This document shows positions 20,201 through 29,894 of a stretch of DNA of 64,000 nt, piece by piece. Each line of letters starts with the position of its first letter. The first letter of the stretch is position 1. Below the pieces are notes generated by a model. The model was not told the origin of the DNA, did not search any database, and saw only the letters and a program-made list of their open reading frames with translations. Origin of the DNA: Mycobacterium parascrofulaceum ATCC BAA-614 (GTDB lineage: Bacteria; Actinomycetota; Actinomycetes; Mycobacteriales; Mycobacteriaceae); contig NZ_GG770554.1 in the NCBI RefSeq assembly GCF_000164135.1, positions 1,078,441 to 1,142,440 on the forward strand, given 5' to 3'. Position numbers and translations under genes: made by a program.

Positions 20201-20433
20201 GCGACCAAGAGGCGGACCTGGCGGAAGCCGAGTCGGCGTTCGAGCGGTTGGCGGCCGCGTCGGCCGAGCAGGGGTCGGTGACCCGCGAAATCTGGCTGGT
20301 GCGCGTCCGCGCCGCTCTGGCGCGCGCACGCCGTGACGAGGCCGGGTATCGCGAATATCGGGATCGTTACCGAGACATGGCGAAAACGCTTGGCTTCGAG
20401 GGGCATAGCGACTGGGCCGAGGCGATGCCGTAA
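17248..20433 (+). CDS. Zinc-ribbon / class III cyclase / AAA-ATPase / TPR-like signalling protein
   Basis: This is a 1061-residue multidomain protein. A four-Cys zinc ribbon (C7, C10, C21, C24) is followed by a class III nucleotide cyclase domain (residues about 38-215) with metal aspartates D46 (LFADVV) and D90 (TGDGIM) and lysine K86. Next comes an ATPase with Walker A GEPGIGKSR and Walker B YIIEDVHWID, then a long helical repeat region. In TAVGEQVGMAQRME, the specificity Asp and transition-state Asn of canonical cyclases appear as Thr and Gly. There is no C-terminal LuxR helix-turn-helix. GGAG precedes the chosen ATG by 6 bases. Confidence 0.85.
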   Translation: MTAATACCTCGRVPRTGARFCDGCGAPITHDGIHAEYKQVTVLFADVVHSMEIAAAVGPERLREIMTDLVDRCSAVVKRYGGTVDKFTGDGIMAVFGAPAALEDHAIRASLAALGVQEAAKRLAVDIQERDGVGFRLRVGLNSGQVIAGEIGSGTAGYTAVGEQVGMAQRMESVAPPGGVMLTASTRRLVEGAATLGEAELVRIKGALEPIPAYRLLGMVDGHRAVGRGESSLVGRRRELSTVERFLDRAAGGHGGLVTVMGEPGIGKSRLVQEVAAIARRRDVEVFTSFCESHATDVPFRVVARLLRAATGVEGVEAEAARAQVHAQVRDADPEDLALFDDLLGIADPEFFLPKIDADARRRRLTAMVNNASLARRAPALYIIEDVHWIDAVSESMLADFLKVIPRTRSLVLVSYRPEYRGTLRRVAGAESIALTPLSDAETATLVGELLGSDPSVAAIRPIITARAAGNPFFAQEITRELAERGVLVGERTSYCCHADVADVRVPATLQAAVAARIDRLPVAAKRTLAAAAVIGSRFDCDLLASLGIDASVEELLAAQLIEQVRFAPRAEFEFHHPLTRTVAYEAQLKSDRAESHRRLAAAIEAREPQAADQNAALIAEHLQAAGDLHDAYGWHMRAAKWLTNRDIAAARLSWDRARMIADALPAGDPKRAAMRIAPRTMLCAIAWRVHEQVAGARFEEMRELCEAAGDKASLAIATAGLGHDCLYQGRITEASRLASEAWALLEALDNPVVTVGLSPLPIRGKTATSEWSVLLRWTQRVIDLAGGDPSYGNFIIGCPLANALAVRGIARYSLGLPGWRDDQRQAVEMSRHADSLSYTGVIAYVYFPGIMSGMLRPDDSAMREIEDAVRIAERSGDDVALAFACMTFSVALLNRPVATDRERGQKLLDKVSEMYNRRGQNVGLLPAINVCRAREMVRRGDRDEAIPLLRAAADELLRGGRLQALGSAATGVLVETLLDRGADGDQEADLAEAESAFERLAAASAEQGSVTREIWLVRVRAALARARRDEAGYREYRDRYRDMAKTLGFEGHSDWAEAMP

Positions 20434-20572
20434 CGGCCCGGTACCGCTGCTCGGCCACGCTCGACTCCCTCGTCCGGGGAGTGTCACCGATCAACCGAAA
20501 CCGCTGTCAAGGGTCAGCCGAAGCAACTGTCCGGCGTCACCCCGGCGTCACACGCGCCGGTACTGCCGGTGG

Positions 20573-20646
20573 TGCCCCCGGCACGACTCGAACGTGCGAC
20601 CTAGGGATTAGAAGGCCCTTGCTCTATCCACCTGAGCTACGGAGGC
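20573..20646 (-). tRNA. tRNA-Arg (anticodon UCU)
   Basis: The complement folds as a cloverleaf: acceptor GCCTCCG pairs with CGGGGGC (one G-U), D arm GCTC/GAGC, anticodon loop CTTCTAA with anticodon TCT, and T-arm with TTCGAGT loop. The 31-39 pair is mismatched. Discriminator A is followed by encoded CCA (complement of 20570-20572). It reads AGA codons, rare in this GC-rich genome. Confidence 0.95.
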
Positions 20647-20833
20647 AATGCGCAGGTCAGTCTATTCCAACGGCGTGTCGCGACACGACTCGCCGCGGCG
20701 GCGCGCGCGAAAAGCGTTCCCGCGCCGTAAGTATCGGCTATGGTTGGGAACCTCGACACACGTAGAACACCGGCCGGTAATCGGCCGTTTACCGCAACGA
20801 GGCGTGTGCATACCGTCGAGGGGTGGCGTTGCT

Positions 20834-22081
20834 ATGAGCGTGACCATGCACCTGGCTTCACGGTGCTCGTGGGCTTCGACCCAGGCAGCACGCCTGGCGG
20901 CCGATGCGATGGATGCCTATCGGGCGGGCACGCTGTTGCTGCGCGGCTCGCCGTTCGCGCTGGGCTGCCTGGCCGGCTGGCTTTCCACGGAGTTCCCGCC
21001 GCACGTCCTGACCGGGCACGCGCTGTCGCGGGTTTCGCACCCGTCCATCGGCCGCGTCGGCACCACCTGGGCGGCTCAACGGGCGGATCAGGCGCTCACC
21101 ACGGCGCTCGAGGAGTCCCTGGGGTCCGACTTCCGCGAGCAGGTGTGCCACCCGGCCGGCATCAAGCCCGTCTGCGCCGCGCGCGGCGGCCTGCTGGGCA
21201 GGCCCGGGCCGCACCGCCGCTACGCCGCGCAGACCTCCGACATCCCCTACGGCCCGGGGGGACGGGACAACCTGCTGGACGTCTGGCGGCGCCATGACCT
21301 GGCACCCGGGCGGCGTGCGCCGGTGCTGATCCAGGTCCCCGGCGGCGCGTGGACCGTCGGCGACAAACGCGTGCAGGCCTACACCCTGATGAGCCGCATG
21401 GCCGAACTCGGCTGGATCTGTGTCTCGATCAACTACTGCAAGAGCCCGCGTTCCACATTTCCCGCGCACCTCATCGACGTGAAGCGGGCCATCGCGTGGG
21501 TCCGCCAGAACATCGCCGACTACGGCGGCGACCCCGACTTCATCGCCATCACCGGCGGGTCCGCGGGTGGTCACCTGGCCTCCCTGGCCGCGCTCACCCC
21601 GAACGACCCGGCCTTCCAGCCCGGATTCGAGGGCGCCGACACGACCGTCCAGGCCGTGGTGCCCTATTACGGCGTCTACGACTTCACCGACTTCGAGAAC
21701 ATGCATGGCCTGATGCTGCCGTTCCTGGAGCAGTTCGTGGTCAAGGCCCGCTATGCCGACGAGCCCGAACGGTTCGCGGCGGCGTCGCCGGTCTCCCACG
21801 TGCACGGCGACGCGCCGCCCTTCTTCGTGCTGCACGGCGAGAAGGACGAATTGGTTCCCAGCGGTCAGGCCCGATCCTTCTGCGCGGCGCTGCGCGCGGC
21901 CGGCGCGTCGACGGTGGCGCACGCCGAGCTCGCCAACGCGCACCACGCGTTCGACATCCTCTCGACGGTGCGGTCGCGGCTGGCCGCCAACGCCGTCGCC
22001 GATTTCCTGGGCGTCGTCTACGGCCGGCGCGTCAGCCCGTTGCTGGACTTCGTCCCGCTGGCGGCCACGTCGGCCAGCTGA
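20834..22081 (+). CDS. lipQ: Carboxylesterase LipQ (hormone-sensitive lipase type)
   Basis: This 415-residue alpha/beta-hydrolase is close to M. tuberculosis LipQ (421). The nucleophile elbow GGSAGGH, the oxyanion motif QVPGGAW (in place of HGGG) and the C-terminal HGEKDELVP and NAHHAFD segments supply Ser, Asp and His. An N-terminal region of about 120 residues precedes the catalytic domain, as in other mycobacterial Lip proteins. It probably hydrolyses short-chain esters and lies just upstream of the glycerolipid synthesis genes, as in M. tuberculosis. Confidence 0.9.
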   Translation: MSVTMHLASRCSWASTQAARLAADAMDAYRAGTLLLRGSPFALGCLAGWLSTEFPPHVLTGHALSRVSHPSIGRVGTTWAAQRADQALTTALEESLGSDFREQVCHPAGIKPVCAARGGLLGRPGPHRRYAAQTSDIPYGPGGRDNLLDVWRRHDLAPGRRAPVLIQVPGGAWTVGDKRVQAYTLMSRMAELGWICVSINYCKSPRSTFPAHLIDVKRAIAWVRQNIADYGGDPDFIAITGGSAGGHLASLAALTPNDPAFQPGFEGADTTVQAVVPYYGVYDFTDFENMHGLMLPFLEQFVVKARYADEPERFAAASPVSHVHGDAPPFFVLHGEKDELVPSGQARSFCAALRAAGASTVAHAELANAHHAFDILSTVRSRLAANAVADFLGVVYGRRVSPLLDFVPLAATSAS

Positions 22082-22220
22082 TCCGGGCCTCGCTAACCGG
22101 CGTCCGGCCCCGACCGCTCCTTTCACCAGCGCGGCAACCCGACTAGCGTTGTGTTGGCGATGGGTCCGAGGCAGGAGGCTTGATCTTCGGTGACAGGGTT
22201 GGCGCGTCGGGCGGAGGGCC

Positions 22221-23690
22221 ATGACTGAGTCCGATGGGGTCGTGAAATTGTCCGACCAGCTTGGACCGGTCGACTATCTGATGCATCGGGGTGAGGCGAA
22301 TCCCCGGACTCGTTCGGGGATCATGGCGCTGGAACTCCTCGACACCACGCCGGACTGGGACAAGTTCCTGACCCGATTCGAAAACGCTTCCCGACGGGTC
22401 TTGCGGCTGCGGCAGAAGGTCGTCGTGCCGACCCTGCCGACGGCGTCACCGCGCTGGGTGGTGGACCCGGACTTCAACCTCGAATTCCATGTACGCAGGA
22501 TGCGGGTGGCCGAGCCCGGCACGCTGCGCGACGTCTTCAACCTCGCCGAGGTGATCCTGCAGTCGCCCATGGACATCTCGCGGCCGCTGTGGACGGCCAC
22601 CCTGGTCGAGGGCCTGGCCGACGGCAGGGCCGCGACGCTGCTGCACGTCAGCCACGCGGTCACCGACGGCGTCGGCGGCGTGCAGATGTTCGCGGAAATC
22701 TATGACCTCGAGCGCAATCCGCCGCCCAAGCCGACACCCCCGCTGCCGATCCCGCAGGACCTCACGGCCAATGACTTGATGCGGCAAGGCATCAACCACC
22801 TGCCCACCGCGGTGGTTGGCGGCGTTCTGAGCGCGGTGTCCGGCGCCGTGTCGGCGGCCGGACGCGCGGTCCTGGAACCGACGTCCACCGTGTCCGGGAT
22901 CGTGGGCTACGCCATGTCGGGGATGCGGGTGCTGAACCGGGCGGCCGAGCCGTCGCCCCTGCTGCGGCGGCGCAGCCTGGCCACCCGCACCGAGGCGATC
23001 GACATCCCGCTCTCCGACCTGCACCGGGCCGCCAAGGCGGGCGGGGGATCGATCAACGACGCCTACCTCGCCGGCCTGTGCGGCGCCCTGCGGCGCTACC
23101 ACGAGGCGCTCGGCGTGCCGATCAGCACGCTGCCCATGGCGGTGCCGGTGAACCTGCGGGCCGAGGCCGACACGGCCGGGGGCAACCGGTTCACCGGGGT
23201 CAACCTGGCCGCGCCGGTGGGTACCGTCGATCCGGTCTCGCGGATGAAGAAGATCCGGGCCCAGATGACCCAACGCCGCGACGAGCCCGCGATGAACATC
23301 ATCGGCTCCGTCGCGCCCCTGCTCAGTGTCCTGCCCACGGCGGTGCTCGAGGGCATCACGGGCTCGGTGATCGGCTCCGACGTGCAGGCCAGCAACGTGC
23401 CGGTGTACCCGGGAGACACCTACATCGCCGGTGCAAAAGTGTTGCGCCAGTACGGTATCGGCCCGCTTCCTGGGGTGGCGATGATGGTGGTGCTGATCTC
23501 GCGCGGCGGGTGGTGCACCATCACCGTGCGCTACGACCGGGCATCGGTGCGCAACGAGCCCCTGTTCGCCCAATGCCTGTTGGAGGGCTTCGACGAAATC
23601 CTGGCGCTGGCCGGTGCGGGAGCACCCCGCGCGGTGCCCGCCTCGTTCACCGAACCGGCGACCTCGGCTAGAACGGGGTCGGGCTCATGA
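22221..23690 (+). CDS. Wax ester synthase / diacylglycerol acyltransferase family protein
   Basis: This 489-residue WS/DGAT-type acyltransferase is syntenic with Rv2484c. The active-site motif HHxxxDG reads S144-H145-A-V-T-D149-G150: the first histidine is serine while the second, generally catalytic, is kept. The C-terminal domain has the family segments AVPVNLR and SNVPVYPG. It would use acyl-CoA to acylate diacylglycerol or an alcohol. It overlaps plsC by 4 bases (ATGA), linking triacylglycerol formation to phosphatidate synthesis. Confidence 0.88.
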   Translation: MTESDGVVKLSDQLGPVDYLMHRGEANPRTRSGIMALELLDTTPDWDKFLTRFENASRRVLRLRQKVVVPTLPTASPRWVVDPDFNLEFHVRRMRVAEPGTLRDVFNLAEVILQSPMDISRPLWTATLVEGLADGRAATLLHVSHAVTDGVGGVQMFAEIYDLERNPPPKPTPPLPIPQDLTANDLMRQGINHLPTAVVGGVLSAVSGAVSAAGRAVLEPTSTVSGIVGYAMSGMRVLNRAAEPSPLLRRRSLATRTEAIDIPLSDLHRAAKAGGGSINDAYLAGLCGALRRYHEALGVPISTLPMAVPVNLRAEADTAGGNRFTGVNLAAPVGTVDPVSRMKKIRAQMTQRRDEPAMNIIGSVAPLLSVLPTAVLEGITGSVIGSDVQASNVPVYPGDTYIAGAKVLRQYGIGPLPGVAMMVVLISRGGWCTITVRYDRASVRNEPLFAQCLLEGFDEILALAGAGAPRAVPASFTEPATSARTGSGS

Positions 23691-25441
23691 GCGCCGCCAA
23701 GGATCAGGGAGCCGACGGCGGCACGAGCGGGGACATGCGGTTGCCGGGCTCGGTCGCCGAAATCATGGCCAGCGCACCGGGTCCCAAGATCGGCGCGTTC
23801 TTCGACCTGGACGGCACCCTGGTGGCCGGCTTCACGGCGGTGATCCTCACCCAGGAGCGGCTGTTGCGCCGCGACATGGGGGTGGGCGAGCTGCTCGGCA
23901 TGGTCCAGGCCGGCCTGAGCCACACGCTCGGACGCATCGAGTTCGAGGACCTCATCGGCAAGGCCGCCGCCGCGTTGGCCGGCCGCCTGCTCGACGACCT
24001 GGAGGAGATCGGCGAGCGGCTGTTCGTGCAGCGGATCGAGTCGCGGATCTACCCGGAGATGCGGGAGCTGGTGCGGGCCCACGTGGCGCGCGGGCACACC
24101 GTGGTGCTCAGCTCCTCGGCGTTGACCATCCAGGTCAATCCGGTGGCGCGGTTCCTGGGCATCTCGAACATGCTCACCAACAAGTTCGAGACCACCGAGG
24201 ACGGGATACTCACCGGCGGCGTACAGAAGCCGATCCTGTGGGGGCCGGGCAAAGCGGCTGCGGTGCAACGGTTTGCGGCCGAGAACGGCATCGACCTCAA
24301 GGACAGCTACTTCTACGCCGACGGGGACGAGGACGTCGCCCTGATGTATCTGGTCGGCAACCCGCGGCCGACCAATCCCGAGGGCAAGATGGCCGCCGTG
24401 GCCAAACGCCGCGGCTGGCCGATCCTGCGCTTCAACAGCCGGGGCCCGGTCGGCCTGCGGCGCCAGCTGCGCACGCTCGCCGGCTTCGGCTCGATGTTCC
24501 CGGTCGCCGCCGGCGCCGTGGGCATCGGCGTGCTGACCCGCAACCGGCGGCGCGGGGTCAACTTCTTCACCTCCACGTTCTCCCAGCTGTCGCTGGCGAT
24601 CACCGGCGTGCAGCTCAACGTGATCGGCACGGAGAACCTGACCGCGCAGCGTCCGGCGGTCTTCATCTTCAATCACCGCAACCAGGTCGACCCCGTGATC
24701 GCCGGCGCGCTGGTGCGCGACAACTGGATCGGCGTGGGCAAGAAGGAGTTGCAGAAAGACCCGGTCATGGGCGCGCTCGGCAGGCTGCTCGACGGCGTGT
24801 TCATCGACCGGGACGACCCCGCCGCCGCGGTCGAGACGATGCACGAGGTCGAAGACCGCGCCAGGAAGGGCCTGTCGATCGTCATCGCCCCGGAGGGCAC
24901 CCGTGTCGACACCACCGAAGTGGGCCCGTTCAAGAAGGGGCCGTTCCGCCTCGCCATGGCGGCCGGCATCCCGATCGTCCCGATCGTGATCCGCAATGCG
25001 GAGCTCGTCGCCGCCAGGAACTCCACCGTCGTCAATCCCGGCACGGTCGATGTCGCGGTGTTCCCGCCGATCTCGGTGCAGGACTGGACCGTCGAGAACC
25101 TGCCGGAACGCATCGCCGAGGTCCGGCAGCTGTACCTGGACACGCTGGCCAACTGGCCCGTGGGGGAGTTGCCCAAGGTCGACCTGTACGCGGAGAAGAA
25201 GGCGGCCGCCAAGGCCAAGGCGCCAGCGAAAAAGACGGCGGCCAAAGCCGTTTCGAAGGCACCGGCAAAGCGGGCACCGGCAAAGAAGGCGGCCGCGAAG
25301 AAGGCCGCATCGAAACCTCCGGCGGCGGAGGCGGATCCGCACGAGTCCCGGGCCGCTCTCAAAGACGGTGAGGCACAACGGCCCGCCGATGCGGCGGTCC
25401 GCGCCGAGCCGCCGGAATCCCCGCCCGAAGGGCGGCCGTGA
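23687..25441 (+). CDS. plsC: Bifunctional HAD phosphatase / 1-acylglycerol-3-phosphate acyltransferase
   Basis: This 584-residue fusion is orthologous to Rv2483c. The N-terminal HAD phosphatase domain is of SerB type, with catalytic D40 and D42 in FFDLDGTL. The PlsC acyltransferase domain has H330-x4-D335 in NHRNQVD and the substrate motif APEGTR. A C-terminal tail from about residue 504 is dominated by Lys, Ala and Pro ([14 protein letters not shown] units), resembling mycobacterial histone-like tails. The fusion could make phosphatidate and perhaps dephosphorylate it. It overlaps both neighbours by 4 bases. Confidence 0.91.
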   Translation: MSAAKDQGADGGTSGDMRLPGSVAEIMASAPGPKIGAFFDLDGTLVAGFTAVILTQERLLRRDMGVGELLGMVQAGLSHTLGRIEFEDLIGKAAAALAGRLLDDLEEIGERLFVQRIESRIYPEMRELVRAHVARGHTVVLSSSALTIQVNPVARFLGISNMLTNKFETTEDGILTGGVQKPILWGPGKAAAVQRFAAENGIDLKDSYFYADGDEDVALMYLVGNPRPTNPEGKMAAVAKRRGWPILRFNSRGPVGLRRQLRTLAGFGSMFPVAAGAVGIGVLTRNRRRGVNFFTSTFSQLSLAITGVQLNVIGTENLTAQRPAVFIFNHRNQVDPVIAGALVRDNWIGVGKKELQKDPVMGALGRLLDGVFIDRDDPAAAVETMHEVEDRARKGLSIVIAPEGTRVDTTEVGPFKKGPFRLAMAAGIPIVPIVIRNAELVAARNSTVVNPGTVDVAVFPPISVQDWTVENLPERIAEVRQLYLDTLANWPVGELPKVDLYAEKKAAAKAKAPAKKTAAKAVSKAPAKRAPAKKAAAKKAASKPPAAEADPHESRAALKDGEAQRPADAAVRAEPPESPPEGRP

Positions 25442-27795
25442 CCGAACCGGCCGCGGACACCACCGCGGTCCTCACCGGCCACGACTCGCTGGTGCTGGCG
25501 TCCATGGCCTCGCCGGTCGAGAGGGAACTGGTGTCGGCGTGGATGGCGCAACAGCGCGCCGACAGGCCCGAGGCGAGGTTCGACGTCCTGGAATTGCCGC
25601 CGCCCCATGCGCCGCCGGACGCGCTGACCGCGCTCATCGAGCAGCTCGAGGCCGGCGCAGAGCCCACCGACGACCGGTCCGTCGTGCCGGTGCGGGTGTT
25701 TTGGTTGCCGCCGCCGGATCGCGGCAGGATCGCAAAGTTGGCGGGGCTGCTCCCGGGCCGGGATCCCTACCACCCCAACGAACGTCAGCAACTGCACATC
25801 GTGCGCAGCGCCCCGCGGCGGGCGCGGGTGGTGGCCGGGGAAGCGGCGAAAGTCTCGGAGTTGCGCCAGCAGTGGCGCGACATCACCGTCGGCGAGAACG
25901 AAAGCGACTTCGCCCGATTCGTCATCCGCCGCGCGCTGCTGGCGCTCGAACGCGTCGAATACCGCATCCTGGGACCGCAGTACAAATCTCCACGGCTGGT
26001 GAAGCCGGAGATCTTGGAGTCCACCCGGTTTCGTGCCGGGCTGCAGAAGATCCCCGGCGCGACCGTCGACGAAGCCGGCGAGATGCTCGACGAACTTTCC
26101 ACCGGCTGGAGCCGGGTGTCCGTCGACCTGGTTTCCGTCCTCGGCAGGGCGATCAGCCGCGGCTTCGATCCGGAGATCGACTACGACGGGTATCAGGTGG
26201 CGGCGATGCGCACCGCGCTGGAGGCCCACCCGGCGGTGCTGCTGTTCTCGCACCGGTCCTACATCGACGGCGCGGTGGTGCCGGTGGCGATGCAGGAGAA
26301 CCGGCTCCCGCCCGTGCACGTGTTCGCCGGCATCAACCTGTCGTTCGGCGCGATGGGCCCGTTGTTGCGCCGCGCCGGCGTCATCTTCATCCGCCGCAAC
26401 ATCGGCGCGAACCCGCTCTACAAATACGTGCTGCGCGAATACGTCGGCTACATCGTCGAAAAGCGGTTCAACCTGAGCTGGTCCATCGAGGGCACGCGCT
26501 CGCGCACCGGCAAGATGCTGCCCCCGAAACTCGGCCTGCTGGCCTACGTCGCGGACGCGTACCTGGACGGCCGCAGCGAAGACATTCTGCTGCAGCCGGT
26601 TTCCATCAGCTTCGACCAGTTGCACGAGACCGCCGAATACGCGGCCTACGCCCGCGGCGGCGAGAAGACACCCGAAGGCGTTGGCTGGCTGTACAACTTC
26701 ATCAGGGCGCAGGGAGAACGCAACTACGGCAAGATCTACGTCCGTTTCCCGGAGGCCGTGTCGATGCGCCAGTACCTGGGGCCGGCGCACGGCGCGCTGA
26801 CCCACGACCAGGACGCCAAACGGCTTGCGCTGCAGAAGATGTCGTTCGAGGTCGCGTGGCGCATACTGCAGGCGACGCCGGTGACGGCGACAGGTCTGGT
26901 GTGCGCGTTGCTGCTCACCACGCGCGGCGCGGCGTTGACGCTCGATCAGCTGCACCACACCCTGCAGGATTCGCTCGACTATCTGGAGCGCAAGCGCACC
27001 CCGATGTCGACGAGCGCGTTGCGGCTGCGCTCCCGCGACGGGGTGCGGGCGGCGGTCGACGCGTTGTCCAACGGACACCCCATCACCAGGGTCGACGGTG
27101 GGCGGGAACCGGTCTGGCGCATCGGCCCCGACGAACAGCATGCGGCCGCGTTCTACCGCAACTCACTGATCCACGCCTTCCTGGAGACCTCGATCGTCGA
27201 ACTCGCGTTGGCGCACGCCCGCCACGTCGACGGGGATCGCATGCAGGCCTTCTGGGATCAGGCGATGCGGCTGCGCGACCTGCTGAAGTTCGACTTCTAT
27301 TTCGCGGACTCGGCCGCGTTCCGGGCCAACATCGCCGAAGAGATGGCCTGGCACGACGACTGGGAAGCCCACGTGACCGCCGGCGGCGAGGAGATCGACG
27401 CCCTGCTGTTCGCCAAGCGGCCGCTGATGGCGGACGCGATGCTGCGGGTGTTCTTCGAGGCGTACGAGATCGTCGCCGACGTGTTGCGGGACGCGCCGGC
27501 CGGCGTCGGGCAGAAGGAACTGACGGAATCGGCGCTCGGGGTGGGCCGCCAATACGTGGCGCAGACGCGGGTCCGCAGCAGCGAATCGGTGTCGACGCTG
27601 TTGTTCGCCACCGCCTATCAGGTCGCGGTCGATCAGGACCTGATAGCGGGCGCCCCCGACCTCGCCGAAAGGCGGATCGCGTTTCGGCGGGAGCTGCGCG
27701 ACATCCTGCGGGATTCCGATTACGCCGGGCGGATGGCGCGCAACCAGTTCGTCGCCCGCGAGGCCAAGGCCCGTCAGGAGCGCCTGGCTCAGTAG
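25438..27795 (+). CDS. plsB2: Glycerol-3-phosphate acyltransferase PlsB2
   Basis: This 785-residue membrane-associated GPAT is close to M. tuberculosis PlsB2 (789). Acyltransferase motif I is H272-x4-D277 in FSHRSYIDG, followed by [17 protein letters not shown] and the substrate motif [11 protein letters not shown]. It acylates sn-glycerol 3-phosphate, the step before PlsC. The GTG start overlaps the plsC stop. With the WS/DGAT gene it forms a compact glycerolipid operon. Confidence 0.93.
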   Translation: MTEPAADTTAVLTGHDSLVLASMASPVERELVSAWMAQQRADRPEARFDVLELPPPHAPPDALTALIEQLEAGAEPTDDRSVVPVRVFWLPPPDRGRIAKLAGLLPGRDPYHPNERQQLHIVRSAPRRARVVAGEAAKVSELRQQWRDITVGENESDFARFVIRRALLALERVEYRILGPQYKSPRLVKPEILESTRFRAGLQKIPGATVDEAGEMLDELSTGWSRVSVDLVSVLGRAISRGFDPEIDYDGYQVAAMRTALEAHPAVLLFSHRSYIDGAVVPVAMQENRLPPVHVFAGINLSFGAMGPLLRRAGVIFIRRNIGANPLYKYVLREYVGYIVEKRFNLSWSIEGTRSRTGKMLPPKLGLLAYVADAYLDGRSEDILLQPVSISFDQLHETAEYAAYARGGEKTPEGVGWLYNFIRAQGERNYGKIYVRFPEAVSMRQYLGPAHGALTHDQDAKRLALQKMSFEVAWRILQATPVTATGLVCALLLTTRGAALTLDQLHHTLQDSLDYLERKRTPMSTSALRLRSRDGVRAAVDALSNGHPITRVDGGREPVWRIGPDEQHAAAFYRNSLIHAFLETSIVELALAHARHVDGDRMQAFWDQAMRLRDLLKFDFYFADSAAFRANIAEEMAWHDDWEAHVTAGGEEIDALLFAKRPLMADAMLRVFFEAYEIVADVLRDAPAGVGQKELTESALGVGRQYVAQTRVRSSESVSTLLFATAYQVAVDQDLIAGAPDLAERRIAFRRELRDILRDSDYAGRMARNQFVAREAKARQERLAQ

Positions 27796-27813
27796 CCCGC
27801 GCCCGGCGCCCCA

Positions 27814-27819
27814 TACCCT
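27814..27819 (+). promoter_or_regulatory. -10 box placing a leaderless start at the ctaG-like gene
   Basis: TACCCT (TAnnnT) ends 6 bases before the ATG at 27826, and no ribosome site is visible in the 30-base gap after plsB2. This arrangement is typical of leaderless mycobacterial mRNAs, whose first base is the start codon. Confidence 0.4.
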
Positions 27820-27825
27820 GGCTGT

Positions 27826-29862
27826 ATGACGGTCGACCGGTCTGTGACCACCCCCCGCGCGCTCGCGTGGCCGCTGCTGATTGGCGTCGGGGTGTTGGCG
27901 GGCTGCACGGCGGCCGGTATCGGCGCGCTCTCGCTGGCCGACGCGCTGACCGCCACGGGTCTGCCCGACCCCGGACCGGCGACCACGCTGGGGCTGCCGT
28001 TCGTCCGGGCGGCGGGGGAGATCGCCGCGGTGCTGGCCGCCGGCTCGTTCCTGTTCGCGGCGTTCTTCGTGCCGCCGCAACGCAGCGGCGTCCTGGACGC
28101 CGACGGCTACCGGGCGCTTCGCCTGGGCACGGTGGCATCGGGCGTGTGGGCCGTCTGCGCGGCGCTGCTGGTGCCGCTGACCATCTCCGACGTGTCGGGC
28201 CGGCCGTTGCTCGCGCTTTTGAACCCGGTGCGGATCTGGTCGGTCGCCGGCCTGGTCACCACCGCCTCGGCGTGGCGCTGGACCGCGGCGCTGGCCGCGC
28301 TGGTGATGCTGGCCAGCCTGGCGGTGCTGCGCTGGTCGTGGACGCCGCTGCTGTTCGCCGGCTCGGTGCTGACGCTCATCCCGCTGGCGCTGACCGGCCA
28401 TTCGTCGGCCGGTGGCTCGCACGACCTGGCGACCAACAGCCTGCTGATCCACCTCATGGCCGCCGCCCTGTGGGCCGGGGGGCTGCTGGCGTTGGCGGCG
28501 TACGGGCTGCGCGGGGGCGGGCACCTCGCCCTGGCGGCGCGGCGGTTCTCGGCGATCGCGCTGTGGTGCTGGGTCGCGATGGCGCTGAGCGGTGTGATGA
28601 ACGCCGTGGTCCGGGTGGCGCCGGGCGACCTGTTGACCACCGAATACGGGCGCTTGGTCATCGCCAAGTTCGTCGCCCTGTGCGTGCTGGGTGTCATCGG
28701 ATGGCGCCAGCGGCGCTCGTCGGTCGCGCGCTTGCAGGCGGAACCGGCCGCACCCGCGGCGCGGCGCGCCTTGCTCCGGCTGTCGCTCACCGAGGCCGCC
28801 GTCTTCGGCCTGACCTTCGGTGTCGCCGTCGGGCTGGGCCGCACTCCGCCGCCCCCGCCGCCGAGCCGGCTGCCCTCGATTCCCGAAGCCGAGATCGGCT
28901 ACGACTTCAGCGGGCCGCCGACCCCGGCCCGCATCCTGTTCGACTGGCGCTTCGACCTGATCTTCGGCAGCGCCGCGATCGTCTTCGCCGCCCTCTACCT
29001 GGCCGGCGTGGTCCGCCTGCGCCGCCGCGGCGACGCTTGGCCGCCCGGTCGGACCGTGGCCTGGCTGCTCGGCTGCCTGACCTTGCTGTTCGTCACCTCG
29101 TCGGGGGTCGGCCGCTACATGCCGGCGATGTTCAGCGTCCACATGATCGCCCACATGGGCCTGTCCATGCTGGTGCCGATCCTGCTGGTGCTCGGCGCCC
29201 CGGTCAGCCTGGCCCTGCGGGCGTTGCCCGCAGCGGGCCGCGACGCCCCGCCCGGGATGCGGGAATGGCTGCTGGCCGCGTTGCACAGCCGGCTGTCGCG
29301 GTTCCTCACCAACCCCGTCGTCGCCACCGTGCTCTTCGTCGCCGGCTTCTACGGGCTGTACCTGTCCGACCTGTTCGACACCGCTGTGAGCAGTCACGCG
29401 GGCCATCTCGCGATGAACGTGCACTTCCTGCTCAGCGGCTACCTGTTCTACTGGATCGTCATCGGCGTCGACCCCACCCCGCGGCCGATCCCGCCGCTGG
29501 CCAAGGTTGGCGTGGTGTTCGCGTCGTTGCCGCTGCACGCGTTCTTCGGGGTGGTGCTGATGGGCACCCGCAGGGTGCTCGGCGCCGACTACTACCGTTC
29601 GCTCGGTCTGAGCTGGCACACCGACCTGCTGGGCGACCAGCGACTGGGTGGCGGCATCGCCTGGGCGGCGGGGGAACTGCCCTTGGTGATCGTGATGATG
29701 GCGCTGCTGGTGCAGTGGGCGCGCAGCGACGACCGCACCGCGCGGCGGTTGGACCGCGCCGCCGACCGCGACGACGACGCGGAGCTCGCCGCCTACAACG
29801 CCATGCTCGCCGAACTCGCGCGGCGGGAAACGCCGGGGCGTAGCGGCAGCCCGCGACCGTGA
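27826..29862 (+). CDS. CopD / CtaG fusion membrane protein (cytochrome oxidase assembly / copper)
   Basis: This 678-residue polytopic protein resembles M. tuberculosis Rv0102. Its N-half has CopD-like helices (segment GHSSAGGSHDLATN). The C-half is a caa3-type oxidase assembly CtaG domain with histidines in FSVHMIAHMGLSM and SSHAGHLAMNVHFLLSGYLFYW, plausible copper or haem ligands. At least twelve hydrophobic segments are visible. It likely helps deliver copper to cytochrome oxidase. In M. tuberculosis this family is not in this block, so its place after plsB2 differs from the reference order. Confidence 0.86.
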   Translation: MTVDRSVTTPRALAWPLLIGVGVLAGCTAAGIGALSLADALTATGLPDPGPATTLGLPFVRAAGEIAAVLAAGSFLFAAFFVPPQRSGVLDADGYRALRLGTVASGVWAVCAALLVPLTISDVSGRPLLALLNPVRIWSVAGLVTTASAWRWTAALAALVMLASLAVLRWSWTPLLFAGSVLTLIPLALTGHSSAGGSHDLATNSLLIHLMAAALWAGGLLALAAYGLRGGGHLALAARRFSAIALWCWVAMALSGVMNAVVRVAPGDLLTTEYGRLVIAKFVALCVLGVIGWRQRRSSVARLQAEPAAPAARRALLRLSLTEAAVFGLTFGVAVGLGRTPPPPPPSRLPSIPEAEIGYDFSGPPTPARILFDWRFDLIFGSAAIVFAALYLAGVVRLRRRGDAWPPGRTVAWLLGCLTLLFVTSSGVGRYMPAMFSVHMIAHMGLSMLVPILLVLGAPVSLALRALPAAGRDAPPGMREWLLAALHSRLSRFLTNPVVATVLFVAGFYGLYLSDLFDTAVSSHAGHLAMNVHFLLSGYLFYWIVIGVDPTPRPIPPLAKVGVVFASLPLHAFFGVVLMGTRRVLGADYYRSLGLSWHTDLLGDQRLGGGIAWAAGELPLVIVMMALLVQWARSDDRTARRLDRAADRDDDAELAAYNAMLAELARRETPGRSGSPRP

Positions 29863-29894
29863 GCAGTCGTCAAGCTTTGCGGATGCGACCGGTA

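Noticed and set aside
24996..29843. Plus-strand open frame of about 1600 codons across plsC, plsB2 and ctaG
   Set aside because: It is Arg/Pro/Gly-rich without any domain, while three recognised proteins occupy the other frames.
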